Made by a program: the position numbers and the translations under genes
Part shown: positions 1 to 5,860 of the stretch, piece by piece
Numbering within the stretch: position 1 is the first letter of the stretch
How the letters are laid out: each line of letters starts with the position of its first letter
Source of the DNA: JAFGSZ01 sp964492185
GTDB taxonomy: Bacteria > Bacteroidota > Bacteroidia > Bacteroidales > UBA10428
NCBI GenBank assembly: GCA_964492185.1
Contig: CAZBJH010000061.1
Location: forward strand, 1-19,467
Reading direction: 5' to 3'
DNA length: 19,467 nt
The notes under the pieces: generated by a model
The model's input: only the letters and a program-made list of their open reading frames with translations
Told to the model about the DNA's origin: nothing
The model's database searches: none

Positions 1-95
1 AAGCACGGCGTCGAAAGCAGTTGCTATTTTCCAATATATTACATTTTTTTATCCGCGTTCATGAACCATTAACCCGGCGAAGCCAATAATGCAGG
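1..95. other. Gene-free left edge
   Basis: These bases follow the acyltransferase stop codon. Each minus-strand ATG here (complements of 60-62, 67-69 and 42-44) runs into a stop within a few codons. No plus-strand reading frame with a start is supported. I see no convincing intrinsic terminator for the acyltransferase. Confidence 0.5.
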
Positions 96-950
96 CTAAA
101 GGGGGATGCTTTTTACTCCTGCCAGTCCGTATACTATCTCTTTTACCCATTTTGCCCATTCAGCATAACTTTTGGATTGATCAAAAGTAGTCCAGGGAAT
201 GCGTTGCCCGAAGGTAACCTGGATAGTCTTATTTTGATGCTTATAGGTTTCATCTGCCAGGTAAAGCATTTCAATGTTTGATTTAATACCTGAAAACTTT
301 CTCAGGTTGGCCAGATTGTAAAAAAAGTCAGTGTTACGGCCGCTCATGTGCACGGGGATAATGTCCCGCCGGTGCTGAATAGCTTTGGTAATAAAATTCT
401 TGTGCCATACCGGATCAACGATTTGACCTTTTATTTTTCTTGAAACGAGTCCCGCGGGAAAGGTAAGTATCTGTGTATCCGACTGAAAGGTTTCGTCAAT
501 CTTCCTGGCAGCTTCAATTCCCTGTTTTCCGTGTTTATTTATGGGTATGAACAGTCCTGTTAAAGGAGTTATGTTCATAAGAATATCATTTACCAGGAAT
601 TTCATTTTTTTAAAATGCCTGCTGATAATATCCATTAGCACCAAACCATCAAAACCACCAAGCGGATGGTTGGAAACAAAAATGTAAACACCCTGTTCAG
701 GTATGTGTTCTTCACCTCTTGTATTGATGGTCACTTTAAACTCCCGGATAGCAGCGCGAACAAATTCAAGATCCTTTTTATGCCCGTGTTTTGCCAAAAA
801 ATAGTTAATATAGTCCTGATGAATGATCCGTCTGAGATAAGCATAAACAAATCCGGGTATAATACGGGCTAATTTAGGATTTTTATTTTTAAATACTTTC
901 TTTACTTCAATCTGCTGAGGAACAGTGTTTTTGTTGTCTTTTTCTGTCAT
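96..950 (-). CDS. PlsC-like lysophospholipid/aminolipid acyltransferase
   Basis: The 284-aa protein resembles membrane-associated acyltransferases of the 1-acyl-glycerol-3-phosphate acyltransferase superfamily, which move an acyl chain from acyl-ACP or acyl-CoA to a lipid hydroxyl. Seen: the catalytic block NHPLGGFDG at residues 94-102 (H95, D101) and a second block FPAGLVS at 164-170, in place of the usual FPEGTRS. There is no obvious multi-pass membrane architecture, and the N-terminus (1-30) is rich in K, N and E. The His-Asp spacing is HX5D rather than the textbook HX4D. That variant fits the hemolysin/ornithine-lipid-like subgroup, which in Bacteroides includes glycine-lipid O-acyltransferases (GlsA-type); the substrate here is inferred, not shown. 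The start is the ATG at 948-950 and the stop is TAG at 96-98. The gene diverges from the dcw cluster across about 1 kb. No partner N-acyltransferase starts within the 95 bases left of it. Confidence 0.85.
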   Translation of the reverse strand: MTEKDNKNTVPQQIEVKKVFKNKNPKLARIIPGFVYAYLRRIIHQDYINYFLAKHGHKKDLEFVRAAIREFKVTINTRGEEHIPEQGVYIFVSNHPLGGFDGLVLMDIISRHFKKMKFLVNDILMNITPLTGLFIPINKHGKQGIEAARKIDETFQSDTQILTFPAGLVSRKIKGQIVDPVWHKNFITKAIQHRRDIIPVHMSGRNTDFFYNLANLRKFSGIKSNIEMLYLADETYKHQNKTIQVTFGQRIPWTTFDQSKSYAEWAKWVKEIVYGLAGVKSIPL

Positions 951-1008
951 TATTTTACTATAATTTTCAAATTCCTGATTTCGCCTTCACATCGCATTTT
1001 ACCATACA

Positions 1009-1016
1009 CAAAAATA
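1009..1016 (-). promoter_or_regulatory. Candidate Bacteroidota -7 element for the acyltransferase gene
   Basis: The minus strand reads TATTTTTG here, a perfect match to the Bacteroidota -7 consensus TAnnTTTG, about 59 bases upstream of the acyltransferase ATG. I could not find a TTTG -33 element at the expected 19-21 bp spacing. Because the surrounding DNA is AT-rich, this is only a candidate. Confidence 0.35.
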
Positions 1017-1140
1017 GCAAAATTTGCCTGTGTATGACTATTTAGGTTCTTTATTGCAGGGTTAGCCTACATTATTAGCTTCACCGGGCTATAAGTTTAT
1101 AAAATAAATTTGTTTTTAATTCCTTTCTAAAGGCTGGGTT

Positions 1141-1196
1141 TCGAACTGCCCGCGAGGCAGTTCGACCTACTTTTTGGCTGCCACCCAAAAAGTAGG
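1141..1196. repeat. Left-terminal double hairpin of the composite element
   Basis: Two perfect stems lie back to back. TCGAACTGCC (1141-1150) pairs with GGCAGTTCGA (1156-1165) around a 5-nt loop. Immediately afterwards CCTACTTTTTGG (1166-1177) pairs with CCAAAAAGTAGG (1185-1196) around a 7-nt loop. The pair is mirrored at 1722-1776. Confidence 0.85.
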
Positions 1197-1217
1197 CAAA
1201 AAGGTCACCGTTCCATT

Positions 1218-1349
1218 AAAATCGCTTGATTTGCTACGGAAGATTTTCTCCGTGCGGAACCCAAACTCACTCCTCCTTCGTCGTCGCTCGGACAGGGTTC
1301 CTCCAGTGCCCCCGCGACGAAAACCTTCCTTGAAATCTTAAGCGATTTT
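1218..1349. repeat. Long imperfect hairpin, left internal module
   Basis: AAAATCGCTT (1218-1227) is the exact reverse complement of AAGCGATTTT (1340-1349). Pairing continues inward with GATTT (1228-1232) against AAATC (1333-1337) and GGAAG (1238-1242) against CTTCC (1325-1329). A further internal stem pairs GGAACCC (1256-1262) with GGGTTCC (1295-1301). The motif TCACCGTT sits just outside at 1205-1212, as it does in the right module. Confidence 0.6.
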
Positions 1350-1388
1350 TCTGAGACGGCCCGCGCTACTGCACAACTATATGCTAAT

Positions 1389-1571
1389 TTAAATGAAGGT
1401 GGACTTTGCGCAACAACGGCTCCATCCGCCTGGAGTAGGGTAAAGAAATATCCGGATTTGCTGAGCTCCCCCCGGCCGGTTACAAATCAGAATGACCTGT
1501 GTACCATAGCAAAGTTTATCATAAATAACGTAAGTTTCTGGCGGTAGCATCCTTTCCAAATAAACCAACAA
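1389..1571 (-). other. 60-codon open frame inside the palindromic element, probably not a gene
   Basis: A minus-strand open frame of 60 codons occupies the core between the two structured modules. Its translation is rich in C, P, R and W and shows no domain or hydrophobic pattern I recognise. The frame lies within repeat DNA with unusual composition and has no visible promoter or ribosome-binding site. I list it only because it is the longest frame in the 1-kb gene-free region. It could be a relic of a transposase-linked sequence, but nothing shows that. Confidence 0.15.
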
Positions 1572-1590
1572 CAGAACGGGGCCCCGCCTT

Positions 1591-1703
1591 CAGGATTTTC
1601 CGTTAAGAAAAATCAAGGTGATCACCGTTAAAAAAATCGAGCTGTCCGACGTCAGGAGTTCTCGATTTTTAGGTGAGCACCTTGATTTTTTAGGAAAATC
1701 CTG
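1591..1703. repeat. Large nested hairpin, right internal module
   Basis: This is a 113-nt near-palindrome with four stacked perfect stems. CAGGATTTTCC (1591-1601) pairs with 1693-1703, AAAAATCAAGGTG (1608-1620) with 1678-1690, CACC (1623-1626) with GGTG (1672-1675), and AAAAATCGAG (1632-1641) with CTCGATTTTT (1661-1670). The loop is 1642-1660. Each arm also contains its own small palindrome (GGTGATCACC at 1617-1626 and GGTGAGCACC at 1672-1681), so two short hairpins could replace the long one. It is not a plain intrinsic terminator, as it has no single T-tract after a GC stem. Confidence 0.8.
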
Positions 1704-1721
1704 TCAGCGGTGGCATTTTTG

Positions 1722-1776
1722 CCTACTTTTTTTGCCATAGAAAAAAGTAGGTCGAACCGCATGGGGAGCAGTTCGA
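1722..1776. repeat. Right-terminal double hairpin of the composite element
   Basis: CCTACTTTTTT (1722-1732) pairs with AAAAAAGTAGG (1741-1751), followed at once by TCGAACcGC (1752-1760) pairing with GCaGTTCGA (1768-1776) with one mismatch. This mirrors the left-terminal double hairpin in inverted order. The loops differ in sequence from the left copy while the stems are kept, which suggests selection on pairing. Confidence 0.8.
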
Positions 1777-1910
1777 AACAATCGGCCCTTAGTGGACATT
1801 ATTCATAATAATAAATGAAAATTTCCTGATTTTTTAAGAAAATCATAAAGCTTGAATAATACAGCTTAGTAAAATTGCATTCCAAATGGAAAAAGTTATC
1901 AACAATGTGA

Positions 1911-1940
1911 CAAAAAGTGGTAAAAAGTGGTAAGAAGTGG
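1911..1940 (+). promoter_or_regulatory. MraZ operator: three 10-bp AAGTGG direct repeats
   Basis: Three consecutive 10-bp units (CAAAAAGTGG, TAAAAAGTGG, TAAGAAGTGG) place the core AAGTGG exactly one helical turn apart. A degenerate fourth unit (ending ATGTGA, 1901-1910) lies just upstream. Known MraZ proteins bind short GTGG/TGGG-type repeats with fixed spacing in front of mraZ, and Mollicute boxes read AAAGTGK. These repeats lie 42 bp upstream of the mraZ ATG and adjoin the candidate -7 element, so binding here should autoregulate the whole cluster. That function is inferred from family knowledge and position. Confidence 0.8.
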
Positions 1941-1952
1941 AGTTTTTTTATT

Positions 1953-1960
1953 TACTTTTA
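1953..1960 (+). promoter_or_regulatory. Candidate -7 element of the dcw operon promoter
   Basis: TACTTTTA matches seven of eight positions of the Bacteroidota -7 consensus TAnnTTTG (counting both n positions). It lies between the MraZ boxes and the mraZ start codon, leaving a leader of about 15-20 nt. The -33 region would fall inside the MraZ boxes, so MraZ could compete with or modulate sigma-factor binding. There is no good Shine-Dalgarno sequence before the ATG, as is usual in this phylum. Confidence 0.4.
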
Positions 1961-1981
1961 CAAAACATAGACTAATCAGGC

Positions 1982-2446
1982 ATGACGACTTTTATTGGTG
2001 ATTACAAATGCAGGCTTGATTCAAAGGGCCGTTTTTTATTGCCCTCGGCTTTCAAAAAGCAGATGAGCCAAGGCACGAATGATCATTTTGTGATCAAGAA
2101 AGACCTGTTTGAAAATTGCCTGGTGATGTATCCAATGGAGGAATGGGAGAGGCAAAACAAGATTATACGAAGGAAGACCAATCCCTATAATCGTCAGCAC
2201 AACGATTTTTTAAGACGGTTTTTCAAGGGCACGGCAGAAGTTGTGCTTGATGCCAATAACCGGATATTAATTCCCAGGCGGTTACTGGAGGCAATCAGTG
2301 CAGACAAGGAGGTAGTTTTGGCAGGCCAGTTCGGAAAGATAGAAATATGGTCAGGAAATGCTTACGATAAACTGGATGGAAACGACGAGGATATAGCTAC
2401 ACTGGCAGAAAATATTATGGGAGGAGAACTGGATGAAACAGATTAA
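1982..2446 (+). CDS. mraZ: Transcriptional regulator MraZ
   Basis: The 154-aa protein is the DNA-binding regulator that heads dcw clusters and controls its own operon. It forms ring-shaped oligomers of tandem SpoVT/AbrB-type folds. Seen: two repeats of the diagnostic loop, DSKGR at residues 13-17 followed by FLLPSAF, and DANNR at 90-94 followed by ILIPRRL. The length is typical for the family, with a short acidic tail (133-154). The ATG at 1982 follows the three AAGTGG boxes that are its likely binding site. rsmH begins 2 bp after the stop codon, so the two are cotranscribed. Confidence 0.97.
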   Translation: MTTFIGDYKCRLDSKGRFLLPSAFKKQMSQGTNDHFVIKKDLFENCLVMYPMEEWERQNKIIRRKTNPYNRQHNDFLRRFFKGTAEVVLDANNRILIPRRLLEAISADKEVVLAGQFGKIEIWSGNAYDKLDGNDEDIATLAENIMGGELDETD

Positions 2447-2448
2447 TA

Positions 2449-3363
2449 ATGAGCTATCATCAGCCGGTTTTATTACAGGAAAGCATCAACGGGCTGAATA
2501 TTCATCCCGATGGTATTTATGCCGATGTTACCCTGGGAGGGGGAGGGCATGCAAGGGAAATATTGAAGCATCTGAAATCGGGCCGGTTAATTGCATTTGA
2601 CCGTGATGAAGCAGCATTTGGAAACTTACCGGATGATGAACGGATCATCTTTGTAAGACATAATTACAGGTTCTTAAAAAATTTTTTAAGGTATTACAGG
2701 ATCCCGGCAATTAATGGGCTTATTGCTGACCTGGGAGTATCATCGCATCATTTTGATCGTGCTGACAGGGGATTTTCTTTCAGGTTCGAAGGCCCTTTGG
2801 ATATGAGAATGAACAGGGAATCGACTTTTACGGCAAGTAACATGATCAATAGTTATTCAGAACAGAAACTGGCAGAGTTATTCCGGCGATATGGCGAGCT
2901 GTCACAGGCAAATCACCTGGCCGCGAAAATTGTAGAGAGCCGTTCGGTTAAACCTGTTGAACGCGTTGAAGACTTGCTGGAAGTAATTTCAAAATTTATT
3001 CCGGAACGCGGGAAGAATCAATTTCTGGCAAAGGTTTTTCAGGCAATAAGAATTGAAGTTAACAGGGAACTGGAATCCCTGAAAGAGTTGTTGCAGCAGG
3101 TTAGTGATGTAATGGTACCGGGAGGCAGGCTGGTTGTGATAAGCTATCATTCGCTGGAAGACAGGCTGGTCAAGAATTTTATTCGTTCGGGAAATTTCAA
3201 AGGTAAAATCACACGGGACCTTCACGGCAATTTCAAGGTTCCTTTCAAAGCAGTAAACCGGAAGGTGATCACATCTTCCGAAAAAGAAACCGAACAGAAT
3301 CCCAGGGCAAGGAGTGCCAAATTACGGATTGCAGAAAAAACAGGGAACGGGTATGTCAGATGA
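2449..3363 (+). CDS. rsmH: 16S rRNA (cytosine(1402)-N4)-methyltransferase RsmH (MraW)
   Basis: The 304-aa SAM-dependent enzyme methylates N4 of C1402 in the decoding centre of 16S rRNA. Seen: the N-terminal HQPVLLQE start typical of RsmH, the SAM-binding motif DVTLGGGGH (26-34), the acidic FDRD at 50-53, the signature DLGVSSHHFD (94-103), VISYHSLEDR near residue 230, and the C-terminal NPRARSAKLR. The length is normal for the family. It lies 2 bp after mraZ and its 3' end overlaps the ftsL start by 11 bp, which suggests translational coupling. Nothing in it looks damaged. Confidence 0.97.
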   Translation: MSYHQPVLLQESINGLNIHPDGIYADVTLGGGGHAREILKHLKSGRLIAFDRDEAAFGNLPDDERIIFVRHNYRFLKNFLRYYRIPAINGLIADLGVSSHHFDRADRGFSFRFEGPLDMRMNRESTFTASNMINSYSEQKLAELFRRYGELSQANHLAAKIVESRSVKPVERVEDLLEVISKFIPERGKNQFLAKVFQAIRIEVNRELESLKELLQQVSDVMVPGGRLVVISYHSLEDRLVKNFIRSGNFKGKITRDLHGNFKVPFKAVNRKVITSSEKETEQNPRARSAKLRIAEKTGNGYVR

Positions 3364-3733
3364 AGAAAGAAATATAGAGTTTATCGATCAGGAAGACGAA
3401 AAAAAGGAAACCAGGGCTATTAACTTTAAGGGTATCTTTAACGGCAGTCTTTTGGCCATCGAAAGTATAGTAAAACAATTGCCCTATATCCTTTTTATTA
3501 CACTTCTTGGTATTACGTATATCGCGAATCGTTATCATGCTGAGAGACTCGTTAGAAAATCGACGGAATTACAGGATCAGGTAAAGAACCTTAGGGCTGA
3601 ACAAATTACTACGGCCTCTGAATTAATGAAAATAAGTAAACCATCGGTTGTGACAAAACTGGTTGAGAAATATAATCTGGGACTGGTAGAGCCGGTAGAA
3701 CCGCACATAAAAATTGTAAAAAAAGCAGATTAA
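3353..3733 (+). CDS. ftsL: Cell division protein FtsL-like, bitopic membrane protein
   Basis: The protein is 126 aa from the ATG at 3353. It has an acidic cytoplasmic N-terminus (residues 1-22), one membrane segment at about 43-59 (PYILFITLLGITYIA) and a heptad-like charged coiled coil at about 60-93. This matches the Bacteroidota FtsL family, which bridges FtsQ and the FtsW-FtsI synthase in the divisome. Sequence conservation in FtsL is low, so the call rests on topology and on its position between rsmH and ftsI. I prefer 3353 over the in-frame ATG at 3314, because the latter would overlap rsmH by 50 bp and add a tail (PNYGLQKKQGTG) unlike FtsL. The stop is 3 bp before ftsI. Confidence 0.85.
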   Translation: MSDEERNIEFIDQEDEKKETRAINFKGIFNGSLLAIESIVKQLPYILFITLLGITYIANRYHAERLVRKSTELQDQVKNLRAEQITTASELMKISKPSVVTKLVEKYNLGLVEPVEPHIKIVKKAD

Positions 3734-3736
3734 ACC

Positions 3737-5854
3737 ATGTCGCTTAAAAAAGACATATTGTGGAGAGTGGCTGTTGTTTACCTGGGTGTGTTCGTACTGG
3801 GGCTGGTAATACTTGGTAAAGCATTATACCTGCAGATTGCAGAAAAAGAAAAATGGGAAGAAAAGATATATAATACCGCTATCCGTCATGTTCAACTTCC
3901 ATCCGAAAGAGGTGATATATATGCAACGGACATGCAGTTACTGGCCAGCTCAATTCCCTATTATGAGATCCGCGTGGATTTTCAATGTCCGGGATTGCCG
4001 GATAATGTGTTCTATAGTCAGGTTGATTCGCTTGCTTTTTGCCTGGCAAATCTTTTTCATGATAAAACGAAGGCTTCCTATAAACGTGAATTATTGCAGG
4101 CCAGGAAAAGCGGGAACCGGTTTTACCTGTTAAAACGAAGAGTGAATTATATTCAGTTAAAAGAACTTAAAACTTTTCCTGTTTTCCGGAGAGGAAGGTA
4201 TAAGGGAGGATTTATTTACCTGCAGGATAATATCAGAATCAAACCTAATGGTAATCTTGCATCACGCACTATCGGATATACCACGCGGGATCCCGGGGGA
4301 AATATTGTCGGTATCGAGGGTGCTTATGAACCTTATCTTGCCGGTATTGAAGGTGTTCGGCTTGAACAGAAAATCTCGGGTAATGTATGGATGCCAATAA
4401 ACGAACGAAATGAAATTGAACCCAGGGACGGGAAAAGTATGGTAACCACAATAGACATCACGTTACAGGATGTTGCTGAAAATGCTTTATTGAAACAGCT
4501 AAGCATGCATAAGGCACATTATGGTACGGTTGTTTTAATGGAAGTGGAGACCGGTGAGATAAAAGCTATTGCCAATCTTACAGACACGTTCGGAAGGTAT
4601 ATGGAATTTTATAATTATGCCGTGGGAGAAAGTACTGAACCCGGTTCTACATTCAAGTTGCCGGCTATTATTGCTGCTATTGAGGACGGGTATGTTGATC
4701 CGGGTGATACGGTTGATACGGATAACGGGGTTGCATATTTCTATGATAAAAGAATCAGGGATGATAATTACCAGCAGGGTGGATACGGCAGGATCACGGT
4801 GCAACATGTTGTTGAAGTATCATCCAACGTGGGGATGGCAAAGATCATAACGGAGGCATATAAAGACCGCCCTCATCATTTTATTGACCGGCTTTACAGC
4901 ATGAACCTGAACGAGAGGATCGGACTGGCGATCAAAGGAGAAGGGATACCTGAAATCAAGTATCCGGGTGACAAATACTGGTCCGGAATTTCATTGCCAA
5001 TGATATCACATGGATATGAAGTGAGACAAACCCCGCTGCAAATTCTTACATTCTACAATGCCATAGCCAATAATGGGAAAATGGTGAAGCCAAAGTTTGT
5101 CAAAGAGATGCGTTATCATGGAAATTTGATAAAAACTTTCAAAACAGAAGTGATAAATCCTTCGATATGTTCAGCATCAACTCTGAAAATTGCAAGTTCC
5201 ATGCTTGAAGGTGTAGTTGAAAATGGCACTGCCCGTAACCTGTTGAACCCGAATTTCAGGATTGCCGGGAAAACAGGCACTACCCAGATATATAACAGGG
5301 AATATGGTTATAAATCCTCTTCAAAAGTCAGTTACCAGGCTTCCTTCGTGGGATATTTTCCGGCAGGTGATCCTAAATATTCGTGCATAGTCGTGATAAA
5401 CTCTCCGTCACGGGATGTATATTATGGAAATCAGGTTGCAGGACCGGTTTTTCTGGAAATTGCAAACAAAGTATATTCAACCGACCTGGAATTACAACAT
5501 TCACTAAATGGAAAGCAAATGATGGCTGAACTTCCGTATTCGAAAAACGGTCACAAACAGGAACTGAAAAAGGTATTTCATGAGTTGGGTGCTAAAGTGG
5601 ACGATAATGTAGATTCAGACTGGGTGGTTACAAGGAAAAAGGAAGATAAGATAGATTTTGAAAACCGGTTAATAAAAGAAAATTTAGTACCAAATGTTAT
5701 TCTTATGGGAGCCAAAGATGCTGTTTATCTTCTTGAGAATGCCGGACTGAAGGTAAAGGTCAAAGGGAGGGGAAGTGTGCGGGAACAGTCGTTGCCACCC
5801 GGTTCAAGAATACAAAAAGGACAGGAGATAGTATTGGAAATGAGTTTTATATAA
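3737..5854 (+). CDS. ftsI: Septal peptidoglycan transpeptidase FtsI/PBP3 with C-terminal PASTA domain
   Basis: The 705-aa class B penicillin-binding protein cross-links septal peptidoglycan in the periplasm with FtsW. Seen: an N-terminal membrane anchor (about residues 9-30), a dimerisation/pedestal region starting near LPSERGDIYATD (54-65), and a transpeptidase domain with S304-T-F-K307 (the nucleophile tetrad), S362-S-N364 and K512-T-G-T515. A single PASTA domain occupies about 650-705. E. coli FtsI (588 aa) has no PASTA, but Bacteroidota homologues commonly do, and the extra length here is explained by it and by a linker (about 590-650). It sits 3 bp after ftsL and 6 bp before murE. All catalytic motifs are intact. 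Confidence 0.97.
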   Translation: MSLKKDILWRVAVVYLGVFVLGLVILGKALYLQIAEKEKWEEKIYNTAIRHVQLPSERGDIYATDMQLLASSIPYYEIRVDFQCPGLPDNVFYSQVDSLAFCLANLFHDKTKASYKRELLQARKSGNRFYLLKRRVNYIQLKELKTFPVFRRGRYKGGFIYLQDNIRIKPNGNLASRTIGYTTRDPGGNIVGIEGAYEPYLAGIEGVRLEQKISGNVWMPINERNEIEPRDGKSMVTTIDITLQDVAENALLKQLSMHKAHYGTVVLMEVETGEIKAIANLTDTFGRYMEFYNYAVGESTEPGSTFKLPAIIAAIEDGYVDPGDTVDTDNGVAYFYDKRIRDDNYQQGGYGRITVQHVVEVSSNVGMAKIITEAYKDRPHHFIDRLYSMNLNERIGLAIKGEGIPEIKYPGDKYWSGISLPMISHGYEVRQTPLQILTFYNAIANNGKMVKPKFVKEMRYHGNLIKTFKTEVINPSICSASTLKIASSMLEGVVENGTARNLLNPNFRIAGKTGTTQIYNREYGYKSSSKVSYQASFVGYFPAGDPKYSCIVVINSPSRDVYYGNQVAGPVFLEIANKVYSTDLELQHSLNGKQMMAELPYSKNGHKQELKKVFHELGAKVDDNVDSDWVVTRKKEDKIDFENRLIKENLVPNVILMGAKDAVYLLENAGLKVKVKGRGSVREQSLPPGSRIQKGQEIVLEMSFI

Positions 5855-5860
5855 GTAATA

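Larger units (their letters stand above)
1127..1792. repeat. Composite palindromic element with imperfect terminal inverted repeats
   Basis: This segment of about 650-665 bp has ends that are imperfect inverted copies of each other. The left arm (about 1139-1210) begins TTTCGAACTGC and continues through CGACCTACTTTTT to AAAAAGTAGGCAAAAA. The reverse complement of the right arm (1778 back to about 1708) reads the same blocks in the same order. Each arm itself folds into two adjacent hairpins. Similarity may extend a few bases further out to a CTAA..GG motif at both ends (1127 and 1792). Inside are two further structured modules (1205-1350 and 1591-1703). The local base composition looks more GC-rich than the flanks. 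No credible protein is encoded and no clear target-site duplication is visible. It looks like a non-autonomous mobile or REP/MITE-like repeat, or a structured RNA locus. I do not recognise a named family. Confidence 0.7.

Noticed and set aside
1105..1112. TAAATTTG on the plus strand, a perfect TAnnTTTG match just left of the palindromic element
   Set aside because: There is no -33 TTTG at the right spacing and no gene close downstream. In an AT-rich stretch a chance match is likely, although it could drive transcription into the element.
1828..1844. Small hairpin GATTTT / AAAATC between the element and mraZ
   Set aside because: The stem is six AT-rich base pairs with no T-tract context. It is too weak to call a terminator or regulator.
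951..1981. tRNA, rRNA, CRISPR array or riboswitch in the large gene-free region
   Set aside because: I saw no tRNA cloverleaf or CCA end, no regularly spaced CRISPR direct repeats, and no riboswitch core I recognise. The repeats present are inverted and not separated by unique spacers.
3314..3352. Upstream in-frame ATG for ftsL at 3314
   Set aside because: It would add 13 residues translated from the conserved rsmH C-terminus in another frame and create a 50-bp overlap. The ATG at 3353 gives a normal acidic FtsL N-terminus and an 11-bp overlap.
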